From JBFELO01 sp041552055 (GTDB lineage Bacteria; Acidobacteriota; Thermoanaerobaculia; Thermoanaerobaculales; Sulfomarinibacteraceae): a stretch of 23,901 bases of DNA. Position 1 is the first letter of the stretch. Each line of letters starts with the position of its first letter. Below the pieces are notes generated by a model. It ran no database searches and was not told where the DNA came from. It was given only the letters and a program-made list of their open reading frames with translations. Below are positions 8,214-16,448 of the stretch, piece by piece. The stretch lies in the NCBI GenBank assembly GCA_041552055.1, contig JBFELO010000072.1:1-23901 (forward strand), given 5' to 3'. A program made the translations under genes and the position numbers.

Positions 8214-8546
8214 GACGACCTTCCCGTGAGCCTGTCCGCCGCCGGCCGGATTACCGACCGGGCAAACAGCACCTCACCTCTGCACTTTTCAACGCGCGGT
8301 TGGCACCGAAAGCCCGCACCCGCGACATGCGGAGCCGGTTGCGGACAGGTCCGCGGCGCCCTACGAGCGGATCGACTGCCTCGACGAACGGTGAACTGGC
8401 GATGAGTGGGTCGAGGACGTCGCGGCGAACGACGGGCCGGCGGGCAACGGCTCGGTCTCGAACTTCATGAACGGTCCGTGGAACCGCCACCACACGGGTT
8501 CACGTCGAACGTGGTCACGGGTCACATCTCATGCCGCCTCGCGGGG

Positions 8547-8575
8547 TTGCGACTCGGACCTTCTTGCTTCATACT
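8547..8575 (+). promoter_or_regulatory. Possible sigma70-type promoter for the DUF6351 gene
   Basis: TTGCGA (8547-8552) and CATACT (8570-8575) are 17 bp apart on the plus strand. They are about 200 bp upstream of the ATG at 8775, so a long leader would result. The match is moderate and found only by eye. Confidence 0.35.
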
Positions 8576-8758
8576 GGGTGCGAATGACGATTCAAAACAT
8601 GCGGGCGGCTGGGGCGTACTCGTGGCGTGATGCGTGGGTCGATGCGGAGACGTGCCCGCGACACGATCGCGGTGCCACCGCCGGCAGGAGTCGGCAGCCG
8701 AGGTCAGCTTCTTCATCGCGTCATCCCTGGTGCGGACCGGGGATCCCAGGACATAGAG

Positions 8759-8766
8759 AAGGAGGT
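8759..8766 (+). promoter_or_regulatory. Consensus Shine-Dalgarno that decides the DUF6351 start
   Basis: AAGGAGGT lies 8 nt upstream of ATG 8775 and only 2 nt upstream of the in-frame GTG 8769. The spacing favours the ATG, which gives a start of MSHRASIRTVVS. Confidence 0.7.
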
Positions 8767-8774
8767 CAGTGGAC

Positions 8775-11099
8775 ATGAGTCACAGAGCAAGCATTCGGAC
8801 CGTCGTTTCACTCGTTTTCATCGTGGCGCTGTGCGCCGCGGCCCCGACGTTCGCCAAAGAGAAGCCACCCTTCGTCGCCGAGGTCGTGTCGAGCGCCGCC
8901 GACCAGGTGACCGGTGGCGACGCCCGGCTCCACATTCTGGTGCCGAAGGTTACCCCGCTGCACCAGGTGGAAATCTGGGTCAACGGAGTCAATCAGGCTG
9001 ACCAATTCGTCCCGATCGACGGGACACAGGTCCTCACCGGCGTCATCGACGGACTGGTGGTCGGCGACAACACGGTGGTGGTCAAGCAGCACGGCAACGG
9101 CAAGGGGCTGCCCGAACCGGCGATCCTGACGTTGGTCAACCATCCGATCACCGGTCCCGTGTTCTCGGGTCCGCACCAGCACCCGTTCATCTGCACCGTG
9201 CAGCGCCACGGGCTCGGCCAGCCGCTGGTGGATAACCCGACGCAGGGCTTCCCGGTGTTCGCCACCGATCCCGACGGCAATCCGACGGACGAGATCATCG
9301 GCTACAGCATGGACTGCAGCGCCGACACCCTGGTGACCTACGTCTACAAGTCCACCGAGGGAGGCTTCAAGCCGTACATGCTCGGTGGCGACCGACCGGC
9401 GGACATGGAGCAGACAACGACGATGGACGGGCTCACCGTCGACTACATCGTCCGCTGGGAGCGCGGGACCATCAACCGGTTCCTGTACAGCGTCGCCATG
9501 CTCGCGCCGTTCGACGAGGACCCGGAGGACCTCGACACCTCGGCCTGGAACGGCAAGCTGATCTACTACTTCCAGGGCGGGGTGGCGATCGGCCACGACC
9601 AGGGCGACCCGAGCGGCAGCAGGATGCTCTACGACGACGGACTCTCGCGGGGCTACGCGGTCGCGTACTCCACCGGCAACAAGACCGGCACCCACTACAA
9701 CCTGGTGCTCGGCGGCGAGACCGCGCTCATGGTCAAGGAGCGGTTCATCGAGCTCTACGACGTGCCGGTCTACACGGTCTCGGTCGGCGGATCCGGTGGG
9801 GGGATCCAGCAGTACATCTACGGCCAGAACCACCCCGGCCTGATCGACGCCGCGATCCCGCAGTACTCCTACCCCGACATGGTCACCCAGGCGGTGCACG
9901 TCGGCGACTGCGAGCTGCTCGAGTTCTACATGGACGTTCTCGACGGAGCCAATCCGCGCTGGGCGTCGTGGATGAATCGCACCCTCATCGAAGGGATGAA
10001 CGCCAGCGACACCGTGTTCAACCCCTACACCCAGAGCCTGGGCGCCAGCGAGTGCGTGATGGGCTGGCGCGGCCTGGCGCCGCTCGCGCTCAACCCGAAC
10101 TATGGATTCGCCGACGGGCAGGAGCTCTACGAGCCACCATCGGCGGTGGCGGCGATCCACTGGACCCACTTCGACGACCTCGTCAACTTCTTCGGCGTCG
10201 GCGCCGACGGCTACGCCCAGAACTACTGGGACAACGTCGGCGTGCAGTACGGCCTGAGCGCAGTGGCCACCGGCCAGATTACGCCTGCCGAGTTTCTGCA
10301 GCTCAACGCCGTCGTCGGCGGCTGGAAGCAGGAGCCCGACATGGTGCAGGAGGGCTCGCCGTTCTACCCGCCGGGCGTGATCGACCTGTCGAACTGGGAC
10401 CCGTGGAGCGCCCGCAACCAGGTCTTTAGCACGAATCCGATGGCCCCGGCTCCCCGGCGCGAGGGAGACATCGCGGCCATGAACGCCGCCTACGAGGTCG
10501 GGCTGGTCTTCCGGGGTGACATCGAGATTCCGATCATCGACTGGCGCCACTATCTCGAGGAACACCTCGACATGCACAACTCCCATCAGAGCTTCGCCTC
10601 CCGCCAGCGGATCCGCGACTTCCGCGGCGACTCGGACAACCAGGTCATCTGGTTCACGGACGCGACACCAGCCCCGATGTTCGACCAGACGCCCGAGGCG
10701 TTCGAGGTGATGGACGAGTGGATGACGAATATAATGGAGAACCCCGAGCTGGGTGTCGCGGGCAACAAGCCCGACCGCGCCGTCGACCGCTGCTTCGACA
10801 CCGGAGGTTCTGAAATCGCCTCGGGGGACGACGTCTGGGGCGGCATTCTCGACGACGGAAGTCTGGGGACGTGCGCCGCGATGTTCCCGGTCTACGGCAC
10901 CTCCCGCATCGTGGCCGGCGGACCGTTCAAGGGCAGCATCTTCAAGTGCCATCTGAAGCCGGTCGCGCAGGCGATCGCCGACGGCGACTACGGCGTCTGG
11001 ACGCCGAGTCCGCTGGAGCAGTCGATGCTCGAGCAGATCTTCTCCACCGGCGTCTGCGATTTCAGCCTGCCCGACGTCGGCCTGCCGCCAGGCTGGTAG
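8775..11099 (+). CDS. Secreted DUF6351 family protein, alpha/beta-hydrolase-like
   Basis: The protein has 774 residues. Residues 1-27 form a signal peptide (hydrophobic VVSLVFIVALCAAAPTFA). A beta-sandwich-like N-terminal part (about 28-125) precedes FSGPHQHPFICTVQRHGLGQ, the hallmark opening of DUF6351 proteins. The segment GGSGGG contains a GxSxG nucleophile elbow with Ser340 as likely nucleophile (SVGGSGGGIQQYIYGQ). DWRHYLEEHLDMHNSHQSF near residues 590-610 is another conserved block and could supply the catalytic His. Cysteine-rich segments (DCELLEFY, ASECVMGW, DRCFDTGG, CHLKPVAQA) fit an extracellular, disulfide-bonded protein. DUF6351 members have no firm biochemical role that I can cite. 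Hydrolysis of an ester or a related bond is inferred from the elbow. The gene is monocistronic and is followed by a strong terminator. Confidence 0.8.
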   Translation: MSHRASIRTVVSLVFIVALCAAAPTFAKEKPPFVAEVVSSAADQVTGGDARLHILVPKVTPLHQVEIWVNGVNQADQFVPIDGTQVLTGVIDGLVVGDNTVVVKQHGNGKGLPEPAILTLVNHPITGPVFSGPHQHPFICTVQRHGLGQPLVDNPTQGFPVFATDPDGNPTDEIIGYSMDCSADTLVTYVYKSTEGGFKPYMLGGDRPADMEQTTTMDGLTVDYIVRWERGTINRFLYSVAMLAPFDEDPEDLDTSAWNGKLIYYFQGGVAIGHDQGDPSGSRMLYDDGLSRGYAVAYSTGNKTGTHYNLVLGGETALMVKERFIELYDVPVYTVSVGGSGGGIQQYIYGQNHPGLIDAAIPQYSYPDMVTQAVHVGDCELLEFYMDVLDGANPRWASWMNRTLIEGMNASDTVFNPYTQSLGASECVMGWRGLAPLALNPNYGFADGQELYEPPSAVAAIHWTHFDDLVNFFGVGADGYAQNYWDNVGVQYGLSAVATGQITPAEFLQLNAVVGGWKQEPDMVQEGSPFYPPGVIDLSNWDPWSARNQVFSTNPMAPAPRREGDIAAMNAAYEVGLVFRGDIEIPIIDWRHYLEEHLDMHNSHQSFASRQRIRDFRGDSDNQVIWFTDATPAPMFDQTPEAFEVMDEWMTNIMENPELGVAGNKPDRAVDRCFDTGGSEIASGDDVWGGILDDGSLGTCAAMFPVYGTSRIVAGGPFKGSIFKCHLKPVAQAIADGDYGVWTPSPLEQSMLEQIFSTGVCDFSLPDVGLPPGW

Positions 11100-11125
11100 C
11101 ACGCACCGCGCGTTGTGACCGTCAC

Positions 11126-11159
11126 ACGACGCCCGGCACCCGCCGGGCGTCGTTGTTTT
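11126..11159 (+). terminator. Strong intrinsic terminator after the DUF6351 gene
   Basis: ACGACGCCCGGC (11126-11137) pairs perfectly with GCCGGGCGTCGT (11142-11153), giving a 12-bp stem with the loop ACCC. It is followed by TGTTTT. It sits 26 bp after the stop codon and isolates the reductase operon from upstream transcription. Confidence 0.9.
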
Positions 11160-11295
11160 GCACCGCATCCGCGACGAGCCGCGGTGAGATACGCGGGCTC
11201 ATCTACGATCCGAAAGTGGCACACACGTATTTGAGACCTTTGTTTGCTTACATTTAACGCCCGCTGGCGCGGGCAGATCGCACACGACCCTGTCG

Positions 11296-11301
11296 TATAC
11301 T
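11296..11301 (+). promoter_or_regulatory. Probable -10 element of the DMSO-reductase-like operon
   Basis: TATACT lies 19 nt before the ATG at 11321, so the leader would be about 12 nt and would contain the GGGGAGGG ribosome-binding site. The -35 position is poor (around 11273-11278), which fits an activator-dependent promoter. I found no clear FNR or CRP box. A 6-bp stem hairpin at 11259-11274 (GCCCGC/GCGGGC) lies just upstream. Confidence 0.45.
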
Positions 11302-11320
11302 GGCCCACAGTGGGGAGGGA

Positions 11321-13729
11321 ATGAAACGAGGTTGCCCGATTGATCCGGGAGATCTCCCGAACGCCGTCAGTCGCCGCACTTTTGTCAAGTGGGGCGCGGC
11401 TCTGGGCGGCTCTGCTGCCTTTGCCGCGACGTCGCTCGCCGAGCTGGAAGCCCTGGCAGCCCTACTCGCCCATGAGGCTTCGGCCGGCCACACGCTGAAG
11501 ATCCGCGTCGGCTGTCCCGCTCACAACTGTGGTGGCCGCTGCCTTCTCATCGCCCATATCAAGGATGGTGTTTTGACCCGGCTGGAGACCGACGACCGAC
11601 AGCCCGACCGGGTGGCAGACCCCCAGCTCAGGGCCTGTGTGCGCGGCCGTGCCTACCGCCACCGCCAGGACCATCCCGACCGGCTCAGGTACCCGATGCG
11701 CCGCACCGGCAAGCGCGGGGAGGGGCGGTTCGAGCGCATCTCCTGGGATCAGGCCCTCGACCAGCTCGCCGCCGAGCTCGAACGGGTGAAGTCGACCTAC
11801 GGCAACAGCGCCCTCTACATCCCTTACGGCACCGGTAGCTACAACCAGCTCAACGGCCGCCAGACCGCAGCCCGGCTGCTCAACCTTTTCGGTGGCTGTC
11901 TCGGCTCGTACAACAGCTACAGCTGGGCCTGCATCAGCCGCGCCACTCCCACCGTCTACGGCACCAGCGTCACCGGCAACCAGCGCCAGGACTGGTTGAA
12001 CTCGAAGTACATCCTGATGTGGAGCTGGAACCCGGCCGAGATGCGTGACGGCACCAACAGCGAGTTCTTCATCAAGAAGGCGCGCGAGCGGGGAGCGCGG
12101 GTGGTGTGCATCGATCCCCGCATGAGTCTGAGTGCGGTCTCCCTGGCCGACGAGTGGATTCCGATCCGACCCGGCACCGACGTGGCGATGATGGCCGCCA
12201 TGGCCTACGTGATGATCACCGAGAAGCTGATCGATCGTGAGTTCATCCGGCGCTGCTGTGTCGGCTTCGACTCGACGCAGATGCCGGTCGGTGCCGAGGG
12301 GGAAGAGAGCTTCGAGGACTACATCCTCGGCAGCCGCGACGGGGTCGCCAAGACTCCCCGGTGGGCCGAGGCAATCACCTCGGTGCCGGGCGAGACCATC
12401 GCCCGAATCGCCCGCGAGTACGCGACGATCAAACCGGGCGTGCTCTATCAGGGATATGGGATGCAGCGCCGGGCCTACGGCGAGCAGGCGGTGCGGGCCG
12501 GCTGCGTGTTGGCCGCGATCACCGGCAACGTCGGTGTCTCCGGGGGATGGGCGAGTGGTCTGGGGCTCCAGGCCGACGACGGCGGGCCGTTCTGGAACGT
12601 GTTCCCCGCCGGTGACAACCCGGTGCCGGCACGGATCCCGGTGTTCCTGTGGACCGAGGCGGTGCTGCACGGCAAGGACATGGGGCCGGAGCACGGCGTG
12701 CGCGAGGTCGAGCGGCTCGACAACGACATCAAGCTGCTGTGGGCGGTGGCCTCCAACACCCTCGTCAACCAGCACGCCAACATCAACCGCACCACCAAGA
12801 TCCTGCAGGACGAGAGCCTGGTGGAGACGATCGTGGTCCAGGACCAGTTCCTGACCCCGAGTGGACGATTCGCCGACCTGCTACTCCCGGTCTGTACCCA
12901 GTTCGAGATGTGGGGCCTCGAGGATGGCTGGAAGTACGGTGACGAGGTGATCGTCATGCCGCAGCTGCTGCCGCCGGCCTACGAGTCGAAGAGCGACTAC
13001 CAGATCTGCCGCGAGGTGGCGCGCCGACTCGGTCTCGAGGATGCCTACAGCGAAGGTCGCGACGAGAAGGGATGGGTGGCCTGGGCGCTTGGGCGTTACC
13101 GCGACACCCGCTTCCCGGAGCTGCCGTCGCTCGAGCAGATGGAGGACGAAAACCGGGGCGTCTTCTCGGTGCCGGTGACCGAGGCCCGGGTCGCGTTCGC
13201 CGACTTCCGGAGAGATCCCCAGCGCCAACCGTTGCCGACACCGTCAGGCAAGATCGAGATCTTCTCCAAGCAGCTCTTCGATCTCGGCAACGACGAGGTC
13301 CCCCCCGTCCCCAAGTACATCCAGGAGTGGGAGAGCCCGTTCGGTCCGGAGGCGCGCAAGCACCCGCTGCAGGTGATCGGCCATCACTACATGGGACGGG
13401 TCCACTCCACTCATGCCAACGTCGACTGGCTGCGGGAGGCGTTTCCGCAGCGGGTCTTCATCAACCCGATCGATGCCCAGGCGCGCGGGCTCGTGGACGG
13501 AGACATGGTGCGGGTCTTCAATGACCGGGGAACGGTCATGCTGCCCTGTCGCATCACGCCGCGCATCATGCCGGGTGTCGTCGATATTCCCCAGGGCGCC
13601 TGGTGGCAGCCGGACGAAGCAGGGATCGACCGGGGCGGCTCGGTCAACACGTTGACTTCTGAACGGTGGACGCCGTACGCGTTCGGCAACGCCCAACACA
13701 CGATCATGGCCGACGTGGAGAAGGCGTGA
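11321..13729 (+). CDS. dmsA: DMSO reductase family molybdopterin catalytic subunit, Tat-exported
   Basis: The protein has 802 residues, about the usual DmsA length. A Tat signal is present: SRRTFVK at 17-23, then a hydrophobic region to about 55. The [4Fe-4S] ligands are C65, C70, C74 (CPAHNCGGRC) and C106 (RACVRGR). The family blocks align with E. coli DmsA from memory: GEGRFERISWDQA, ADEWIPIRPGTD, AYVMITEKLID, GVAKTPRWA, ITGNVGVSGG, TPSGKIEIFS, RVHSTHANVDWL, VRVFNDRG, MPGVVDIPQGAWW. Ser201 in SYSWACI is the likely Mo ligand, which places it in the Ser-ligand DMSO/TMAO-type group. It would reduce an S-oxide, N-oxide or related acceptor outside the cytoplasmic membrane using Mo-bisPGD; the exact substrate cannot be read from sequence. 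GGGGAGGG lies unusually close to the ATG. The stop overlaps the dmsB start by 4 nt. Confidence 0.9.
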   Translation: MKRGCPIDPGDLPNAVSRRTFVKWGAALGGSAAFAATSLAELEALAALLAHEASAGHTLKIRVGCPAHNCGGRCLLIAHIKDGVLTRLETDDRQPDRVADPQLRACVRGRAYRHRQDHPDRLRYPMRRTGKRGEGRFERISWDQALDQLAAELERVKSTYGNSALYIPYGTGSYNQLNGRQTAARLLNLFGGCLGSYNSYSWACISRATPTVYGTSVTGNQRQDWLNSKYILMWSWNPAEMRDGTNSEFFIKKARERGARVVCIDPRMSLSAVSLADEWIPIRPGTDVAMMAAMAYVMITEKLIDREFIRRCCVGFDSTQMPVGAEGEESFEDYILGSRDGVAKTPRWAEAITSVPGETIARIAREYATIKPGVLYQGYGMQRRAYGEQAVRAGCVLAAITGNVGVSGGWASGLGLQADDGGPFWNVFPAGDNPVPARIPVFLWTEAVLHGKDMGPEHGVREVERLDNDIKLLWAVASNTLVNQHANINRTTKILQDESLVETIVVQDQFLTPSGRFADLLLPVCTQFEMWGLEDGWKYGDEVIVMPQLLPPAYESKSDYQICREVARRLGLEDAYSEGRDEKGWVAWALGRYRDTRFPELPSLEQMEDENRGVFSVPVTEARVAFADFRRDPQRQPLPTPSGKIEIFSKQLFDLGNDEVPPVPKYIQEWESPFGPEARKHPLQVIGHHYMGRVHSTHANVDWLREAFPQRVFINPIDAQARGLVDGDMVRVFNDRGTVMLPCRITPRIMPGVVDIPQGAWWQPDEAGIDRGGSVNTLTSERWTPYAFGNAQHTIMADVEKA

Positions 13730-14355
13730 AGCAGCTCGCCTTCTTCGTCGACGCGGCGGCCTGCTCCGGCTGCAAGACCTGCCAGATGGCGTGCAAGGAC
13801 AAGCACGACCTCCCGGTCGGGCAGCTCTGGCGCCGGGTCTACGAGGTTGCCGGTGGTGGCTGGGAGGCCCGAGGTGCGGCCTGGATGTCGAGCGTGATTG
13901 CGTACCACCTGTCGGTTGGCTGCAACCACTGTGAGCGGCCGATCTGTGTCGAGGTGTGCCCCAGCGGGGCAACCCGCAAGCGGGAGGATGGCATCGTCCT
14001 CATCGACGGTGATCGCTGTCTCGGCTGCGGCTACTGCAGGTGGGCGTGCCCCTACGGCGCCCCCCAATACGACGAGCGGCGCGGGGTGATGGGCAAGTGT
14101 CACCTCTGCTACGACGAGATCGACGCCGGCCGACCGCCGATCTGCGTCTCCGCTTGCCCTATGCGAGCCCTGGAGGTTGGCGAACTGGCCGACCTGCGTT
14201 CGTTGCATGGCGCGGTTGCAGATACCTATCCCCTGCCGGAGCAGGGCCACACTAGCCCGGCACTGGTGATCAAGCCTCACCCAGGTGCAACAATGACTGA
14301 TCAAGCGGCTCTCTCGATCATCAACCGCGAGGAGGTCGGTCGTGAGGGTCGATGA
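13726..14355 (+). CDS. dmsB: DmsB-type iron-sulfur electron transfer subunit
   Basis: GTG 13726 overlaps the upstream stop codon (GTGA), with GGAGAAGG upstream. The protein has 209 residues, close to DmsB. Four Cys groups each supply ligands for four [4Fe-4S] clusters: CSGCKTCQMAC near residue 13, CNHCERPICVEVCPSGA, CLGCGYCRWACPYGAP and CHLCYDEI with CVSACP. It would pass electrons from the membrane anchor to the molybdenum subunit. It has no signal peptide, as expected if it is exported in complex with the Tat substrate. The tail after about residue 155 (HGAVADTYPLPEQGHTSPAL) matches the usual DmsB C-terminus in style. It overlaps the next gene by 14 bp, which indicates translational coupling. 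Confidence 0.92.
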   Translation: MKQLAFFVDAAACSGCKTCQMACKDKHDLPVGQLWRRVYEVAGGGWEARGAAWMSSVIAYHLSVGCNHCERPICVEVCPSGATRKREDGIVLIDGDRCLGCGYCRWACPYGAPQYDERRGVMGKCHLCYDEIDAGRPPICVSACPMRALEVGELADLRSLHGAVADTYPLPEQGHTSPALVIKPHPGATMTDQAALSIINREEVGREGR

Positions 14356-15184
14356 CTGGTCGTTGATCCTCTTCACGCTGCTCACGAAGACGGTGGTCGG
14401 GGCCTTCGTGACCTTGGCGATCGTCCACTGGCGGATGAGCCGGGCCGGGGAGAGGGAGACTGCCGATGGGCTCGCCCGCCGCTCGCTGCCTCTGCTCGGC
14501 TGCCTGCTGGTGCTGGCTGTCCTGGTTTCGCTGGCCCATCTCGGCAACCCACTGCGCGCCGGGTACGCCTTTGGCAATCTCGCCTCGTCGTGGCTCAGCC
14601 GCGAGGTGCTGCTAGTCTGCCTGGTGGCCGGCTGTGGAGCGGTGCTCGGCCTGATGCTGTGGACGTCATGGGGCCCCGGATCGCTACGCCGCACGCTCGC
14701 AGCCCTGACCGGAGTGCTCGGTTTGGCACTGATCTTTGCCATGTCGCGGGTCTACATGCTGGCGACCGTCCCGCCGTGGGACCGCCTCGCCACACCGCTC
14801 GCCTTCTTCAGCACGACGGCGTTGCTGGGCGTCCTGACCGTCACCGCGCTGGTGGCCACGTTCGGCGGGGCATCCGCGAGTGAAGGGGTGCGACGTCTTC
14901 TCCACCGGCTGTCGCTGTTCTTGCTGGGATTGATCGGCCTGCGGCTCGTCACCATCCTCGTGGCTGCTCTCCCGGTTGCAGGTGAGCCGGTGTCGTCACC
15001 GGTGCCCTGGGCGCCGACCCTGCAGGCGGTCCTCCTCGTGATCGCAGCTGTCGTTCTCTGGTCGGCCAAAGGCCGAGAGAGGAATCCGTCGTTCCTGGGG
15101 GTCCTGGCCACCCTGCTGGTGGGTGGTGCCGAGCTGCTCGGCAGCGTCCTCTTCTTCGCCTCGTACTGGCGCGTCGGTGTGTGA
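14342..15184 (+). CDS. dmsC: DmsC-type membrane anchor subunit
   Basis: GTG 14342 has GAGGAGG upstream, inside the end of dmsB. The protein has 280 residues and about eight hydrophobic helices (roughly 8-29, 49-69, 87-107, 118-139, 154-171, 190-211, 225-243, 252-275), matching the DmsC fold. The segment LAHLGNPLRAGYAFGN with SSWLSREVLL resembles the DmsC signature HLGxPxRAF...SxLSxE. It should anchor the reductase and oxidise menaquinol. It is the last gene of the operon. No TorD/DmsD maturation chaperone and no molybdenum cofactor genes follow in the window. Confidence 0.88.
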   Translation: MRVDDWSLILFTLLTKTVVGAFVTLAIVHWRMSRAGERETADGLARRSLPLLGCLLVLAVLVSLAHLGNPLRAGYAFGNLASSWLSREVLLVCLVAGCGAVLGLMLWTSWGPGSLRRTLAALTGVLGLALIFAMSRVYMLATVPPWDRLATPLAFFSTTALLGVLTVTALVATFGGASASEGVRRLLHRLSLFLLGLIGLRLVTILVAALPVAGEPVSSPVPWAPTLQAVLLVIAAVVLWSAKGRERNPSFLGVLATLLVGGAELLGSVLFFASYWRVGV

Positions 15185-15318
15185 GCCGACGCAGCCGTAC
15201 GAGTCGGCGTATCACCTCAACTCACCACCGGCGAGCACACCCTTGCGCCATGCCTCCGCTGCACCTTCGTCATTCATGACCGCATGCCCCGCCGCATGGA
15301 TGGTAGGCGTAGGTTAAG

Positions 15319-16023
15319 TCACTGGCCTCCGCGTACCGGTAGAACGTTGGCATCGAACGGCTTCCAGCCGTGGTCGGCGAGCCCGTGGCCAAGGTGTACC
15401 ACGTGTGCATAACCGTTGTCGTACACCGACGTCGACGACGTCAAGTAGTTGTCAAAGCTCAGGTTTACGAAAGGATTGTCGGAGGGCATGGCCGGATTCA
15501 CAACACCGTAATCGACCAGGCTGAGCAGCTCCCTGATGTTCGGCAACCGCCAGTCGGCAAACGTACCAGTGTAGTTCGCGCACGACCGGGAACCGCTGTT
15601 CAGGGCGGCCACCTCGGCGAAGGCTTCTGACCAATCCTGGTTTCCGAAGCAACCTGCGTCCTAGAGCCACGTCAGGCCGGTCAGGTTGTCCGTCGCGGTG
15701 CCGTCGCCGTTGTCGGTGAAGCGGGGTGTCGGCCACGCCACGCCAGCCCGGATTTCACCATCCATCCCTGTGCCGCTGAAAGAGATCGGATTGCCGTTGA
15801 TGTCCCAGCACGTCGTCTGGCCGGTGTCCTCCACCAGTGCAACGGTGGCGCAGGACGCGGTGATCTGCACGGTCCCGTCGGGGAACTGGAAACCTCCGGA
15901 TCTCGATTCAACGACCCCGCCCGCCGAGATCGCCGACTGTGCCTCGAGCTGCGTTGCACCGCTCAACCCAACTGCAGCAACTGTCAATGCCAGAAACATC
16001 CACCTCACAACTCGCCTCGTCAT
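15319..16023 (-). pseudogene. DUF1566 exported protein gene interrupted by one in-frame TAG
   Basis: ATG 16023 has GGGAGG 6 nt upstream. A signal peptide (MTRRVVRWMFLALTVAAVGL, then ...EAQ|S) leads into SRSGGFQFPDGTVQITAS and then the DUF1566 domain PRFTDNGDGTATDNLTGLTW. Codon 121 is TAG (15661-15663). The same frame then continues without any shift: DAGCFGNQDWSEAFAEVAAL, WRLPNIRELLSLVDYG, and ends LPVRGGQ, the normal DUF1566 C-terminus. Relatives usually have Lys at the TAG position (LTWLKNANCF), so one A-to-T change from AAG explains it. DUF1566 resembles the C-terminal part of Legionella collagen-like Lcl and probably acts at the cell surface. This could be a fresh pseudogene, a read-through gene or a base error. 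If real and not suppressed, the protein is 120 residues long. Confidence 0.85.
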
Positions 16024-16448
16024 TTCGACCTCCCTTGTGGTTGCACGAATTCCGAATGGCCCGGATCCCCCGGTCAAGCTCGGTGGAGTGACGTGGATGC
16101 CTCTGCACCCTCTCCCCACACGGACTGGTAGCACGCTGTGATCGCGTTGGAGACGGCCGTCAGCCGAAATTGCCATCAGGTTCTCTTGGACGATCTGCAG
16201 GCAAGTATATGAGCAGCCAAGAAAAGTCTCAAATTGACCGGGCAGGTCTTTAGAGCTTATTCGCTGGGTGTGTACGGTTTCGGTTGCGGCTCATGACGGT
16301 GCTCTGGTTCCGCTCGATCGACGGTGCCTCGCTGTGCGGGACCCGGGGAGGTCCCTTGACAAGGCAAGGTGGTGACGAGCGCACGGTCGACCTGCCGTTG
16401 GAGGTGATCAACGCTGGATCAGTGTGTGCCGGAGATGCCGATCATGGA
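16024..16448. other. Intergenic region: DUF1566 leader and promoter, then kinase 3' flank
   Basis: These 425 bp hold no credible gene. The left part is a leader of about 175 nt for the minus-strand DUF1566 gene, running from the promoter at 16204-16232. I could not match the leader to a known riboswitch. The right part follows the kinase stop. GGGACC/GGTCCC (16338-16343 and 16350-16355) is a weak hairpin with no T-run on either side. Confidence 0.5.
16204..16232 (-). promoter_or_regulatory. Sigma70-type promoter of the DUF1566 gene
   Basis: On the minus strand TTGAGA (16232-16227) and TATACT (16209-16204) are exactly 17 bp apart in a local AT-rich island. Both boxes match five of six consensus bases. 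Transcription would start near 16197 and give a 5' leader of about 175 nt. A conserved promoter suggests that the amber-split gene is, or recently was, expressed. Confidence 0.6.

Larger units (their letters stand above)
8214..8774. other. Intergenic region between divergent secreted-protein genes
   Basis: These 561 bp separate the metalloprotease from the DUF6351 gene. Short open frames exist on both strands (for example 8251-8493 minus and 8406-8630 plus) but they are Arg-rich, have no ribosome-binding site and resemble nothing. I see no tRNA-like fold. The region holds a possible plus-strand promoter (8547-8575) and the ribosome-binding site of the DUF6351 gene at its right end. The length is unusual for this compact window, so upstream regulatory sequence or a decayed gene is possible. 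Confidence 0.5.

Noticed and set aside
6408..8405. 665-codon open frame on the plus strand
   Set aside because: It is antisense to the metalloprotease-kelch gene, has no ribosome-binding site or recognisable motif, and has the composition of a frame shadow.
8251..8630. Short frames in the long intergenic interval
   Set aside because: No ribosome-binding site, Arg-rich composition and overlap on both strands argue against genes.
8808..11168. 786-codon open frame on the minus strand
   Set aside because: It lies antisense to the DUF6351 gene, is rich in Arg, His, Asp and Val from GC-rich code, and has no domain or start signal.
11462..12775. 437-codon minus-strand frame, and a similar one at 13411-14742
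   Set aside because: Both lie antisense to the reductase operon and show no family pattern.
15185..15318. GCCGAC/GTCGGC hairpin (15185-15208) as terminator of the reductase operon
   Set aside because: The stem is only 6 bp with a 12-nt loop and no T-run.
15661..15663. Selenocysteine or pyrrolysine insertion at the amber codon
   Set aside because: Selenocysteine uses TGA. No pyrrolysine machinery is seen, and a Lys-to-TAG point mutation is the simpler explanation.
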